DNA of 64,000 nt, from positions 186,001 to 250,000 of the forward strand of contig NZ_JAIQZF010000006.1 of NCBI RefSeq assembly GCF_020164585.1, read 5' to 3'. This DNA comes from Psychroflexus curvus (GTDB taxonomy: Bacteria > Bacteroidota > Bacteroidia > Flavobacteriales > Flavobacteriaceae). Shown one piece after another: positions 1-8,586 of this stretch. Within the stretch, counting starts at the first letter, position 1. Every line of letters starts with the position of its first letter. The translations under genes were made by a program, and so were the position numbers. The notes beneath the pieces are model-generated. The model did not search any database. It had not been told where the DNA came from and saw only the letters and a program-made list of their open reading frames with translations.

Positions 1-2226
1 ATCTAAACCTAATCTGTTATTGAAAAATCTTACGTCCGTACCGACTTCATATGAAATAGTACGCTCAGGTTTCAAGTTTGGATTAGTTGCGAATGTATTA
101 TTTGTGAATGCTGGATTATCTCCAAATAAAGCTTGTGGCTGATAAGTATTGGTTAACAAATATGGATCTGTGTCCGAACCTACTTCAGCATAAGCCGCTC
201 TTACCTTTAAAAATGAAAGAGGTGAATCATATGGAATGTTCAATTTTTCAGAGAGTACAGCACTGGCCGAAAATGAAGGGTAGAAGTAAGAGTTATTTTC
301 TTTAGGTAATGTACTGGACCAGTCGTTTCTACCTGTAATGTCAAGATATAACCATCTATCCCAGCTAAGACTAGCAAATCCAAAGATAGAATTAATACGT
401 TTCTCGGCTCTTGGATTTTCAACCTGAACTTCAGCTCTATTGTTTGTTAATGTAAATTGAGATGGAATCAATAATTGAGAATTATTGGCGATCAAAATAT
501 TACTTTTTTGACGCATCATATTTCCACCCAATTTTAAGTCATAATTAAACTTGTCGTCAATATTATTTTTTGTGTAAGAAATGACAGCTTCAGCGTTTAT
601 TTCTTGAAAAGACAATTCGTCTTCCCTGTAGCTGCCAAATTGACCAGGAATAGCCTTTGTAGAAGTTGCCCTTCTAAACTGTCGTTGCTCATCTTTAAAA
701 TCAACTCCATAACGTCCTCTAATACTCAATCGGTCTGTTAAGCTGTAATTCAAAGTGGCATTACCTATGATTCTGTTTTCCTGGAAGCTATTGGTATTTT
801 CTTCGGTCAACAACCAGGGATTATTTACCCATAATTCCTCTACATAACGTTGTTGTTCACCAACCTGTCCCTCTCTCCAGTAAGGTTTTAATTCATTAAT
901 ACCAACTTGTCTAGGATACCATAACCAACCATACATGATAGAGTTACTTTCGTCATAACCACCGTTTGGAATATTATCAGATGAGGATCTGATGTTGAAC
1001 AAGTTGACACGAACTTCCAGTTTGTCATCGAAAAGTTGTTTCCCAACACTAGCATATAAGGTGTTTCTACCTAATCCAGCACCAGGAACAATATTTTGAT
1101 CATCCATGTAAGTATAGGAAATTCTATAGTCTCCATCCTCTGTGTTTTGACTCAAGGCAACATTGTGAATATTTAAAGTACCCGTTTCAAAGAAATCGTC
1201 AAAGTTATTTTCTGCAGGAGTAAAAGGAACAGCTTCACCATTGGAGTTGAATTGTTTTATCAATTGTCCATTCATGCGTGGCCCCCAATTTTCTCCAAAA
1301 GCATCGTAATAATCAACACCGTTTTGAGAGGTATAAATATCACCAGATTTATAACTGAATTTTCCATTACCTCCGAAACCGTAGGTGTTTTGAAAATCAG
1401 GTTTTCTTAAAATTGTTCTTCCTACGGTTTGTAAGTTTAATTCAACATTAATGTCATCATCTACATCGGAGCCTTTTTTGGTGGTGATTAAAATAACACC
1501 ATTGGCAGCTCTGGACCCATAAAGTGCTGCAGCTGCAGGACCTTTTAATACAGATATGTTTTCAATATCATCTGGATTCACAACTTGCGATGAATTACCA
1601 AAATCGATAGTCGTTGACCCATTCAATCCATCACCTGGTGAAAACAATCCATTGGTTATTGGAATGCCGTTTACAACAAATAAGGCCTGACTGCTACCAG
1701 TTAAGGAAGTTTGTCCACGTATAGTGACGTTTGAAGAAGCAGTGGGGCCATTTCCAGAAGAATTTACAAAAACTCCAGCTACTTTACCCTGTAACTTATT
1801 TGATACGTTCCCAACTTTCACGTCAGAAACTTCTTCGGCTCCTAAACTTTGTACAGAATACCCTAGAGCCTTTTCCGAACGTTTAATGTCCAACGCAGTG
1901 ACAATAACTTCATCTAATTGATTACTCGGATTTAAATTAATCTCAAAAGTGTCTTTACCCAAGATAGAAACGTTTCTACTTTTAAAACCCAAATAACTGA
2001 CCTTAACTACTTTGTCCTTAGCTTTTACATCGAGTGTAAATTCACCGTCAAAGTTAGTGGTTGTTCCTCTTTTCGGATTTGAATTCTTGACGATGACATT
2101 TGCACCCATAAGTGGCACACCCTGATCATCTACGATGAGCCCTGTAATAGTTCGATCATCCTGAGCTAGTGCAACACTTGTAAATAATAGCATTAAACCC
2201 AGAATCTTAATGTAATGTTTAACCAT
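1..2226 (-). CDS. SusC/RagA-family TonB-dependent outer-membrane receptor (partial, C-terminus off the left edge)
   Basis: The reading frame opens with ATG at 2226 and stays open to base 1 (742 codons seen). Residues 1 to about 21 form a Sec signal peptide ending ALAQ. A carboxypeptidase-D regulatory-like beta-sandwich follows (about 24-105, with the typical G-T-T-T-N-x-D-G-E-F core). The TonB plug domain spans about 115-235, with PDDIENISVLKGPAAAALYG and RAANGVILITTKKG signatures, and then the start of the beta-barrel. These are the hallmarks of SusC/RagA receptors, which import glycans or peptides with a SusD lipoprotein lid. The SusD partner would lie beyond the left edge. The substrate cannot be read from this portion. 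A weak -7-like TACATTCG lies about 30 bp upstream of the start. Confidence 0.93.
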   Translation of the reverse strand, partial: MVKHYIKILGLMLLFTSVALAQDDRTITGLIVDDQGVPLMGANVIVKNSNPKRGTTTNFDGEFTLDVKAKDKVVKVSYLGFKSRNVSILGKDTFEINLNPSNQLDEVIVTALDIKRSEKALGYSVQSLGAEEVSDVKVGNVSNKLQGKVAGVFVNSSGNGPTASSNVTIRGQTSLTGSSQALFVVNGIPITNGLFSPGDGLNGSTTIDFGNSSQVVNPDDIENISVLKGPAAAALYGSRAANGVILITTKKGSDVDDDINVELNLQTVGRTILRKPDFQNTYGFGGNGKFSYKSGDIYTSQNGVDYYDAFGENWGPRMNGQLIKQFNSNGEAVPFTPAENNFDDFFETGTLNIHNVALSQNTEDGDYRISYTYMDDQNIVPGAGLGRNTLYASVGKQLFDDKLEVRVNLFNIRSSSDNIPNGGYDESNSIMYGWLWYPRQVGINELKPYWREGQVGEQQRYVEELWVNNPWLLTEENTNSFQENRIIGNATLNYSLTDRLSIRGRYGVDFKDEQRQFRRATSTKAIPGQFGSYREDELSFQEINAEAVISYTKNNIDDKFNYDLKLGGNMMRQKSNILIANNSQLLIPSQFTLTNNRAEVQVENPRAEKRINSIFGFASLSWDRWLYLDITGRNDWSSTLPKENNSYFYPSFSASAVLSEKLNIPYDSPLSFLKVRAAYAEVGSDTDPYLLTNTYQPQALFGDNPAFTNNTFATNPNLKPERTISYEVGTDVRFFNNRLGLD

Positions 2227-2656
2227 GTGACTTGCTTTTTTATTTTTTTTGCGAATGTACACAATGATGTTTATAATTTTTAATCACATAATTAGTGGGA
2301 AAGATGAATCTTAATAAAAACTTAAAAAGTAGATTATTTTACATTAAAAAAATATCTTTTAATGCTTATAATCAGTTATTTATGATTTTAGTCTTAACAT
2401 TTATTTACGATTAGACAATAAGAATATATGATAGCACGATAAGATTTTAATATTACTATGTATTAAAAAAATTAACATTTCAGAATTTATGCTTAACAAT
2501 TGACACTTTTTTTCCTATGATTTTTCCCCTTAAAGATTTAAATAAAAACCTTTACTAAAAAGCATTTTCAAATAAAATCAACAGAAAGATAAATTATTTT
2601 AAGCCTTTGATAATTAGGTAATTTTTTAGAATATAAGTAGGAAATGCTTATCAGTG
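2227..2656. other. AT-rich intergenic region
   Basis: Upstream region of the SusC-like receptor and downstream region of the zinc-ribbon microprotein. It is very A/T-rich with stops in all frames. I find no convincing hairpin terminator, RNA gene or strong repeat; only a weak -7-like TACATTCG near 2253-2260 on the minus strand. Confidence 0.5.
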
Positions 2657-2824
2657 CTAATGCCTTTTACCTTTCCAGGTTCCACCATACTTGTAATTGG
2701 GTAGTTCCTGATGCTTTTCCAAACAGGTTTTACAGGCAAAAATCCATGCTTTGCCCTTTTTAATTTGGATGCGATACAACACCTCAAATTCTTCTTTACA
2801 AAGCACACAAGGTTTTGTTTTCAA
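2657..2824 (-). CDS. Small zinc-ribbon-like CxxC protein (55 aa, TTG start)
   Basis: A 55-codon frame from TTG at 2824 to TAG at 2657. It carries two CxxC pairs, C6-x2-C9 and C31-x2-C34, so a single zinc knuckle is likely. A basic, aromatic C-terminus ends YKYGGTWKGKRH. A longer out-of-phase reading of the same DNA lacks this pattern. It starts 9 bases after the stop of the DUF985 cupin on the same strand, so it is probably the last gene of the purL-cupin transcript. From memory, similar short CxxC proteins ending in a GGTWKG-like tail occur in other Flavobacteriia. I know of no established function; nucleic-acid or protein binding is only inference. No in-frame ATG is available, which decides the TTG start. 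Confidence 0.75.
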   Translation of the reverse strand: MKTKPCVLCKEEFEVLYRIQIKKGKAWIFACKTCLEKHQELPNYKYGGTWKGKRH

Positions 2825-2833
2825 ATCTAAAAT

Positions 2834-3334
2834 TTATCGCGTGAGTTTTTTGATGAGATCAGAATGTTTAGGAAATTTATTCTGAAGTTGTTCCTGTTCT
2901 GCTAACTCAAAGTCATTAAAATCAAATCCGGGTGCAACTGTACATCCAACCAATGCGAAACCTTCATTGTTTTCAATTTCGGCAGCAAACCAATGCTGAG
3001 CGGGGACGATAAATTGAGGCGTTTCATCTGAAGAAAAATCACTTCCGATTTTGATGTTAGAATAATAACCTTCAGGAGAAATCATATGTAATGAAATAGT
3101 ATCCCCGGTATAAAAGTGCCAGGCTTCATCCTGATTGACTTTGTGAAATGCTGAAAATTCATCGGACGTCAACATGAAATAAATGCAGGTACTTACACTT
3201 CTAGCGGATTCAAATTCCAAAGGCAAACTAGACCCCGGAATTGTAATTTCACTTCTATAAGTTTCCTTAAAATAACCTCCTTCCGGATGTTTTTGTAGGT
3301 TTAATCTTTTAATCAGTTGTTCTTTAGTAAGCAT
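2834..3334 (-). CDS. DUF985 / cupin_5 family protein
   Basis: 166 residues, the usual length for the single-domain DUF985 cupins (YML079w-like double-stranded beta-helix). The N-terminal HPEGGYF signature is at 16-22, the STCIYFML strand at about 48-55, and the F-H-K-V-x-x-D-E-x-W-H-F-Y-T-G-D stretch at 63-78 supplies the candidate ligand-pocket histidines. The family has known structures but no settled enzymatic activity; it is often annotated as sugar-epimerase-like. It begins 3 bases after the purL stop and ends 9 bases before the TTG-started microprotein, so the three are probably co-transcribed. The sequence gives no direct functional link to purine synthesis. Confidence 0.9.
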   Translation of the reverse strand: MLTKEQLIKRLNLQKHPEGGYFKETYRSEITIPGSSLPLEFESARSVSTCIYFMLTSDEFSAFHKVNQDEAWHFYTGDTISLHMISPEGYYSNIKIGSDFSSDETPQFIVPAQHWFAAEIENNEGFALVGCTVAPGFDFNDFELAEQEQLQNKFPKHSDLIKKLTR

Positions 3335-3337
3335 AGG

Positions 3338-6300
3338 TTAAACTTTTTCCAGCCAGGTTTTCGCATTTTGAAAAGCTTCAATCCAGGGAGAAACTTCGTC
3401 TGTTTTTCTGTCTTTAGGATAATGGGCCCAATTCCAGGAAAAGGTGGAACGTTCCAGGTGAGGCATCATTACCAGGTGTCTTCCTGTTTTATCACAAAGC
3501 ATAGCGGCATTATAATCAGAGCCATTTGGATTACAGGGGAATTCTTCTTTGAAGTATTTGGCGGGAATGGAATACTGACTTTCTTCAAGTGGTAAGTTAA
3601 ACTTACCTTCCCCATGGGCTGCCCAGATACCCAAAGTTGAACCTTCAAGGCTTTTCAGCATGACGCTGTTGCTTTCAGAAATAGTGACCGCAGTGAAGCG
3701 ACATTCAAATTTACCTGAGTCGTTGTGCAGCATTTTAGGTTTTTCATCATGATGCGGTGTGATAAGCCCCAACTCAACAAAGAGCTGACACCCATTACAA
3801 ACCCCAAGTGATAAAGTATCCTCTCTGTTGAAGAAGTTGCGCAAAGCTAAATTGGCATTTTCATTGTATTTGAATGCTCCGGCCCAACCCTTAGCGCTGC
3901 CCAGAACATCAGAATTCGAAAATCCTCCAACAGCTGCAATGAATTGAACATCTTCCAGAGTTTCTGCACCAGACATCAAGTCGGTCATGTGGATGTCTTT
4001 CACGTCAAATCCAGCCAGATGCATAGCTCTCGCCATTTCACGTTCAGAATTTGAGCCTTTTTCTCTGATAATCGCCCCCTTGATGCGTTTACCTTCAACT
4101 GATTTTAATTTTCCATCAAAGTGAGCTGGAAACTTAAAGTTTAAGCCATTATGCTTAAAGTTATCGTGACGTTCTTTTGCTTTTTTCTCTCCACTTTGAT
4201 GTTTGTCAAATTCATATGAGGTCTGTAACCAGTAGTTCCTGAAGGTATCCACATCAAAGCTTAATGTGTTGTTTTCATGAGCAATCGACAATTTTCCAGT
4301 TGAATTGACTTCACCAAGATATAAGGGTTGAATGTCGAGTTCTTTAAATTCAGAATTTAAGTCGCCATTAGCCTGAAATACAATACCTGAATTTTCGGCA
4401 AACAAGAGTTTGGTGATGTCTTTTTCTTCAAAAGCATTAAAGTCTAATTCTGCTCCCAAATCATTATCAGCAAAACACAATTCCAATAAGGTAGTAATTA
4501 AACCACCTGAAGAAATATCGTGGCCGCTGGCTAGTTTGTGCTGTTTGATCAGCGTTTGAATGGCATTGAATTTCTTTTTGAATTTTGCATCTTCATTGAT
4601 GGATGGCGCTTTGCTTCCAACTTTATTCAATAATTGATGAAAAGCTGAACCTCCAAGTTCCAGGTCGTGCTGAGAGAAATCCAGATAATACACCGATCCT
4701 GCCTCTTTTTGAAACATAGGTTCAATCACATGGGTGATTTCATTACAGTGTCCGGCCGCAGAAATAATCACGGTTCCAGGAGAAAGCACTTCTTTGTCCT
4801 TATAACGCTGCTTCATCGATAGAGAATCTTTACCAGTTGGCACATTGATTCCCAAGTTGATAGCAAATTCTGAAACCGCTCTCACCGCATCGTAAAGTCT
4901 GGCGTCTTCACCTTCATTATTACAGGGCCACATCCAGTTAGCTGAAAGAGAAATTGAAGTTATTTCCTGTTCCAAAGGTGCCCAGATGATATTGGTTAGT
5001 GCTTCAGCGATAGAATTTTTAGCGCCAGCAACAGGATCGATTAAGCCTGAAATGGGCGAGTGGCCAATCGAACTGCCAACACCTTCCTTGCCGTTGTAGT
5101 CTAAAGCAACCACACCGCAATTGTTGAGTGGAACTTGCAATGGCCCAAGAGTTTGCTGTACGGCAACCCGTCCGGAAACGCATCTGTCAACTTTATTAAC
5201 TAACCAGTCTTTGCAGGCAATGGATTCCAGTTGAAGCAATTGTTCAACGTAAGTGTATATGTTTTCTGAATCAAATTCAGCATTGGAATAGGTTCTTTCT
5301 ACCCTTTGGTCGGTCATGATGGTTTTGGGAGAGCTTCCAAACATGTCCTCCAGTTTGAGATTCAAAGGTTTTTCCTGAGTTTTAGAATTTTTGAATATGA
5401 ATTGATGGTCATCGGTGACTGTTCCCACCCGATACATCGGAGAACGTTCCCGTAAAGCCACTTTCTCTAAAAATTCAGAGTCTTTTTTTCCAATCACCAG
5501 ACCCATACGTTCCTGAGATTCGTTACCTATGATTTCTTTAGCGGAAAGCGTAGAATCTCCAACAGGAAGTTTGTCAATATCTATATGGCCGCCAGTATCT
5601 TCAACCAGTTCACTTAAGCAATTGAGATGCCCGCCAGCACCATGGTCATGGATGGATCGGATTGGATTCTCTTCAAGTTCCACCAGGGCACGAATAGCAT
5701 TGGCAGCTCGTTTTTGCATTTCGGGATTGGATCTCTGTACGGCATTGAGTTCAATACCGCTTTCGAATTCGCCGGTATCTGCAGAAGATACTGCAGCGCC
5801 TCCCATACCGATTCGGTAATTATCGCCCCCCAGAATAACGATATCATCGCCTTTTTTAGGAATGTCTTTTAAGGCCTGATCGGCTTTGCCGTAACCAACG
5901 CCACCGGCTAGCATGATGACTTTATCGTATGCCAATAGTCTGTTGTGTTCTTCGTGTTCAAACGTAAATAAAGACCCATTGATGAGCGGCTGACCAAATT
6001 TATTTCCAAAATCTGAAGCACCATTGGATGCTTTGATCAGGATGTCCAGCGGACTTTGGTACAGCCAATCCCGTTTGGGGATTGCTTTCTCCCAGGCTTT
6101 GTTATCGGTAAGTCTGGGATAAGACGTCATATATACTGCGGAGCCAGCAAGGGGTAAAGACCCTTTTCCGCCGGCAAGCCGGTCTCTTATTTCTCCACCA
6201 CTTCCTGTGGCAGCACCATTGAACGGTTCTACAGTTGTAGGGAAGTTATGCGTTTCTGCTTTTAAGGAAATTACAGAATCGAATTTTGAATTTTTATATG

Positions 6301-6994
6301 CTGAAGCTATGTCTGGACGGGTAGGAGCAAACTGCTCAACCTGTGGCCCTTTGATGAAAGCTACATTGTCTTTATAAGCTGAAACAATTGAGTTGGGGTG
6401 CGTTTCAGAGGTTTTACGGATGAGTTTGAAAAGCGATTCAGGCTGCTCTTCACCGTCAATGATAAAGGTTCCGTTAAAGATTTTATGTCTGCAATGCTCT
6501 GAATTGACCTGAGAGAAACCAAAGACTTCAGCATCGGTTAATTTACGGCCCAGTTTTTTGGAAAGGCTTTCCAAATAACTGACTTCTTCCTCATTGAGCG
6601 CCAGGCCTTCCTGTTGATTGTATTCACCTATGTCATCTATGTCAAGAACAGGATCAGGTTGGATATCTATTGTGAAAATTTCCTGATCTAATCCATCATA
6701 CTTTTGGTAAAGCATTTTATCGAAATCCTTGTCTGCCGAAGTCACCTCATAAAACTCTTCAATTCTCTGTACATCATCTATACCCATATTTTGAGTAATC
6801 TCTACAGCATTGGTACTCCAGGGTGTAATCATGACCTGACGAGGTCCGATAAACTTCCCGTCAATCTGCTTTTCATCAACGAATTGAGCATCGCCAAATA
6901 CCCATTTGAATTTTTTGATGGTTTCGTAATCTGGACGTTTTACAAGAGAAACTGCGAAGTAGTGCGTCGAATCAGCTTTGAAGAAAATGATCAT
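3338..6994 (-). CDS. purL: Phosphoribosylformylglycinamidine synthase, single-chain form
   Basis: 1218 residues, the length of the large fused PurL (FGAM synthase). It converts FGAR, ATP and glutamine to FGAM in de novo purine synthesis. The N-terminal domain is followed by the linker (FGFSQVNSEHCRH near 155-168), then two tandem ATPase halves (THNFPTTVEPFNGAATGSGG near 250-268; KDSLSMKQRY and SGHDISSGG further on). The C-terminal class-I glutaminase domain has CNGCQLF with nucleophile C1066, followed by AAHGEG and a terminal HLER. Many Gram-positives split this into PurS/PurQ/PurL; here it is one chain. A consensus -7 box lies about 35-40 bp upstream. No riboswitch-like fold is apparent in the short leader. 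Confidence 0.98.
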   Translation of the reverse strand: MIIFFKADSTHYFAVSLVKRPDYETIKKFKWVFGDAQFVDEKQIDGKFIGPRQVMITPWSTNAVEITQNMGIDDVQRIEEFYEVTSADKDFDKMLYQKYDGLDQEIFTIDIQPDPVLDIDDIGEYNQQEGLALNEEEVSYLESLSKKLGRKLTDAEVFGFSQVNSEHCRHKIFNGTFIIDGEEQPESLFKLIRKTSETHPNSIVSAYKDNVAFIKGPQVEQFAPTRPDIASAYKNSKFDSVISLKAETHNFPTTVEPFNGAATGSGGEIRDRLAGGKGSLPLAGSAVYMTSYPRLTDNKAWEKAIPKRDWLYQSPLDILIKASNGASDFGNKFGQPLINGSLFTFEHEEHNRLLAYDKVIMLAGGVGYGKADQALKDIPKKGDDIVILGGDNYRIGMGGAAVSSADTGEFESGIELNAVQRSNPEMQKRAANAIRALVELEENPIRSIHDHGAGGHLNCLSELVEDTGGHIDIDKLPVGDSTLSAKEIIGNESQERMGLVIGKKDSEFLEKVALRERSPMYRVGTVTDDHQFIFKNSKTQEKPLNLKLEDMFGSSPKTIMTDQRVERTYSNAEFDSENIYTYVEQLLQLESIACKDWLVNKVDRCVSGRVAVQQTLGPLQVPLNNCGVVALDYNGKEGVGSSIGHSPISGLIDPVAGAKNSIAEALTNIIWAPLEQEITSISLSANWMWPCNNEGEDARLYDAVRAVSEFAINLGINVPTGKDSLSMKQRYKDKEVLSPGTVIISAAGHCNEITHVIEPMFQKEAGSVYYLDFSQHDLELGGSAFHQLLNKVGSKAPSINEDAKFKKKFNAIQTLIKQHKLASGHDISSGGLITTLLELCFADNDLGAELDFNAFEEKDITKLLFAENSGIVFQANGDLNSEFKELDIQPLYLGEVNSTGKLSIAHENNTLSFDVDTFRNYWLQTSYEFDKHQSGEKKAKERHDNFKHNGLNFKFPAHFDGKLKSVEGKRIKGAIIREKGSNSEREMARAMHLAGFDVKDIHMTDLMSGAETLEDVQFIAAVGGFSNSDVLGSAKGWAGAFKYNENANLALRNFFNREDTLSLGVCNGCQLFVELGLITPHHDEKPKMLHNDSGKFECRFTAVTISESNSVMLKSLEGSTLGIWAAHGEGKFNLPLEESQYSIPAKYFKEEFPCNPNGSDYNAAMLCDKTGRHLVMMPHLERSTFSWNWAHYPKDRKTDEVSPWIEAFQNAKTWLEKV

Positions 6995-7028
6995 TCTTTG
7001 TTGGATTTGTGTTGTGTTTTGACGCCTT

Positions 7029-7036
7029 CAAAATTA
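7029..7036 (-). promoter_or_regulatory. Bacteroidetes -7 box upstream of purL
   Basis: TAATTTTG on the minus strand matches TAnnTTTG exactly and ends 35 bases before the purL start. No clear TTTG -33 element stands at the usual 19-21 bp spacing, so this is a candidate only. Confidence 0.45.
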
Positions 7037-7498
7037 CGATAAATATGTGAGTATTTTTATAAAATGCTTAAGTTTGAGTTAAGGAAAAATTCTAAAGTAT
7101 TAATGTCTTGTCGAGACGTTTGGATGATATCTTTCGACTTTAGTTTATCATGAGCTAAGTCTAATGATGGTTAAAAAATACTGACTGCCACACAAAGTGT
7201 TGGGGGCAAGTTTCTACCAATGACTTTTTTCTTTACTGATATCTAAACTTTTTTGTTTAAGTTCGAACCCTTCGGCTTGGATATATTTTTTTCACGCTAA
7301 GACCGCTAAGCTTTTCGCAAAGAACGCGAATTTATATAGTGATGATTATCAGTAATTTGCGTGACTTTGCGTTTTCTTTGTGAATCCTGTCTGCCCAAGT
7401 GACACACAGGCAGGTTTGCGTGAAGTTAAGCTTTGATTTTCAATATTTAAAATAGACTTATTATTCACAAAAAAATCAACCTATAACTCATATTTCAA
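7037..7498. other. Long intergenic region between purL and the DUF3810 gene
   Basis: About 460 bases with no supported gene, between divergent genes. It holds a degenerate TCGAGA...TCGA element (7110-7140) and a cluster of imperfect palindromes (7291-7436, described separately). The rest is AT-rich and unremarkable. No terminator is needed, and I see no obvious promoter for the downstream TTG-started gene. Confidence 0.5.
7291..7436. repeat. Imperfect palindromic intergenic repeat cluster
   Basis: The left arm at 7291-7330 (TTCACGCTAAGACCGCTAAG, then TTTTCGCAAAGAACGCGAA) is an approximate inverted copy of the right arm at 7357-7384 (TTTGCGTGACTTTGCG, then TTTTCTTTGTGAA). A second inverted pair, CCTGTCTG (7386-7393) against CAGGCAGG (7407-7414), sits directly behind it. 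A further TTTGCGTGAAGTTAAGC copy of the arm motif follows at about 7415-7431. The nested layout resembles dispersed REP-like elements. Being multi-copy in the genome is inferred, not seen. Confidence 0.55.
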
Positions 7499-8575
7499 TT
7501 GAAAAACATCACCTTAAACTGTCTTGCTTTATTTTTTCCTATTCAGTTGCTTCTGATTTACGTACTGAAACAAAATCCTGCCTGGGTTGAAATGTATTAC
7601 AGTGAAGGTTTATTTTTAGTCTTATCTCAGCTTCAGCATCATCTGACGTCCTGGATACCTTTTTCGCTTGGAGATTTGTTTTATTCTGCGCTTGTCATAC
7701 TTATGCTGGTGTGGGTATTCAGGTCAATTAAGAGCAGGTTCAGAAAATTGGGCACTCGGCTTTTAGAAGCCCTGGCATTTTTGTCGTTAGTTTACTTTTT
7801 GTTTCATCTGTTCTGGGGGTTCAATTATTACCGACTCCCTTTGCACAAGTCCCTAGGCATTTCGACAGAGTACACTAAAGAGGAGTTGCATGAATTCACT
7901 TGCGATTTAATTCAGAAAACCAATGTTTTACATGCTCAACTGGCCGAGAATGACAGTTTGAAAGTAGATTATGAATTTAAGCAGAATCAACTCCAGAAAT
8001 GGGTTTTTGAAGCCTATAAAAACTCAACCAATGAAGATTTGAAAATCCCGTTTCGGGTAGAAAATCTAAAAAAATCTTTGTTTTCCTTGCCACTTTCTTA
8101 CGGAGGCTTTAGCGGGTATGTGAATCCGTTTACCAACGAAGGACAATACAATTATAAAATCCCCGGGTACAAACTTCCAACAACCATGGCACACGAAATT
8201 GGACATCAGCTGGGGTACTCCAAGGAAAACGAAGCGAATTTTATAGCCTCTATCATCACTATGCAGGACGAAAACAAATTTTTGCGTTACTCGGGTTTAA
8301 CTTTTGCTTTGAAGTATAGTCTCAATGATATGTATAAAAAAGACCCTCTTTTATCGGAAGCTCTTATCACAGAACTCCACTCTGGAGTTTTGAAAAATTA
8401 TAAAGAAGTTCAAGAATTTTGGCAAGCCTACACCGGACCTGTAGAATTAATTATGGAAACCGTTTACGGGAATTTTCTCAAAGTTAACAATCAGCCGCTA
8501 GGCATGGAAAGTTACGACTACGTCGTGGCTTTGCTAGTCAATTATTACCAACAAAAACAAACTACTAATCACTAA
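7499..8575 (+). CDS. DUF3810 family membrane protein with HExxH metalloprotease-like motif
   Basis: 358 residues from a TTG start; no upstream ATG is in frame and the next ATG would lose the first membrane helix. Three hydrophobic segments (about 5-23, 59-75, 88-108) precede a soluble domain. That domain contains HEIGH at 232-236, followed by E245 in KENEANF: an HExxH plus downstream Glu arrangement as in gluzincin-like zinc peptidases. The DUF3810 family is found mainly in Bacteroidetes and Firmicutes and has no assigned substrate. Peptidase activity is inferred from the motif. It ends 11 bases before the exported amidohydrolase gene, suggesting one transcript for envelope or peptide processing. 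Confidence 0.88.
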   Translation: MKNITLNCLALFFPIQLLLIYVLKQNPAWVEMYYSEGLFLVLSQLQHHLTSWIPFSLGDLFYSALVILMLVWVFRSIKSRFRKLGTRLLEALAFLSLVYFLFHLFWGFNYYRLPLHKSLGISTEYTKEELHEFTCDLIQKTNVLHAQLAENDSLKVDYEFKQNQLQKWVFEAYKNSTNEDLKIPFRVENLKKSLFSLPLSYGGFSGYVNPFTNEGQYNYKIPGYKLPTTMAHEIGHQLGYSKENEANFIASIITMQDENKFLRYSGLTFALKYSLNDMYKKDPLLSEALITELHSGVLKNYKEVQEFWQAYTGPVELIMETVYGNFLKVNNQPLGMESYDYVVALLVNYYQQKQTTNH

Positions 8576-8586
8576 ACCAAATTTCA

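Noticed and set aside
2626-2808. 60-residue frame in another phase over the zinc-ribbon gene
   Set aside because: It lacks the CxxC pattern, is poor in protein-like features, and conflicts with the better 55-residue frame.
3317-3595. 92-residue plus-strand frame
   Set aside because: Antisense of the purL 3' end, with no recognisable domain.
6995-7036. Purine riboswitch upstream of purL
   Set aside because: The leader is under 40 bases from the -7 box to the start codon and shows no aptamer-like stems.
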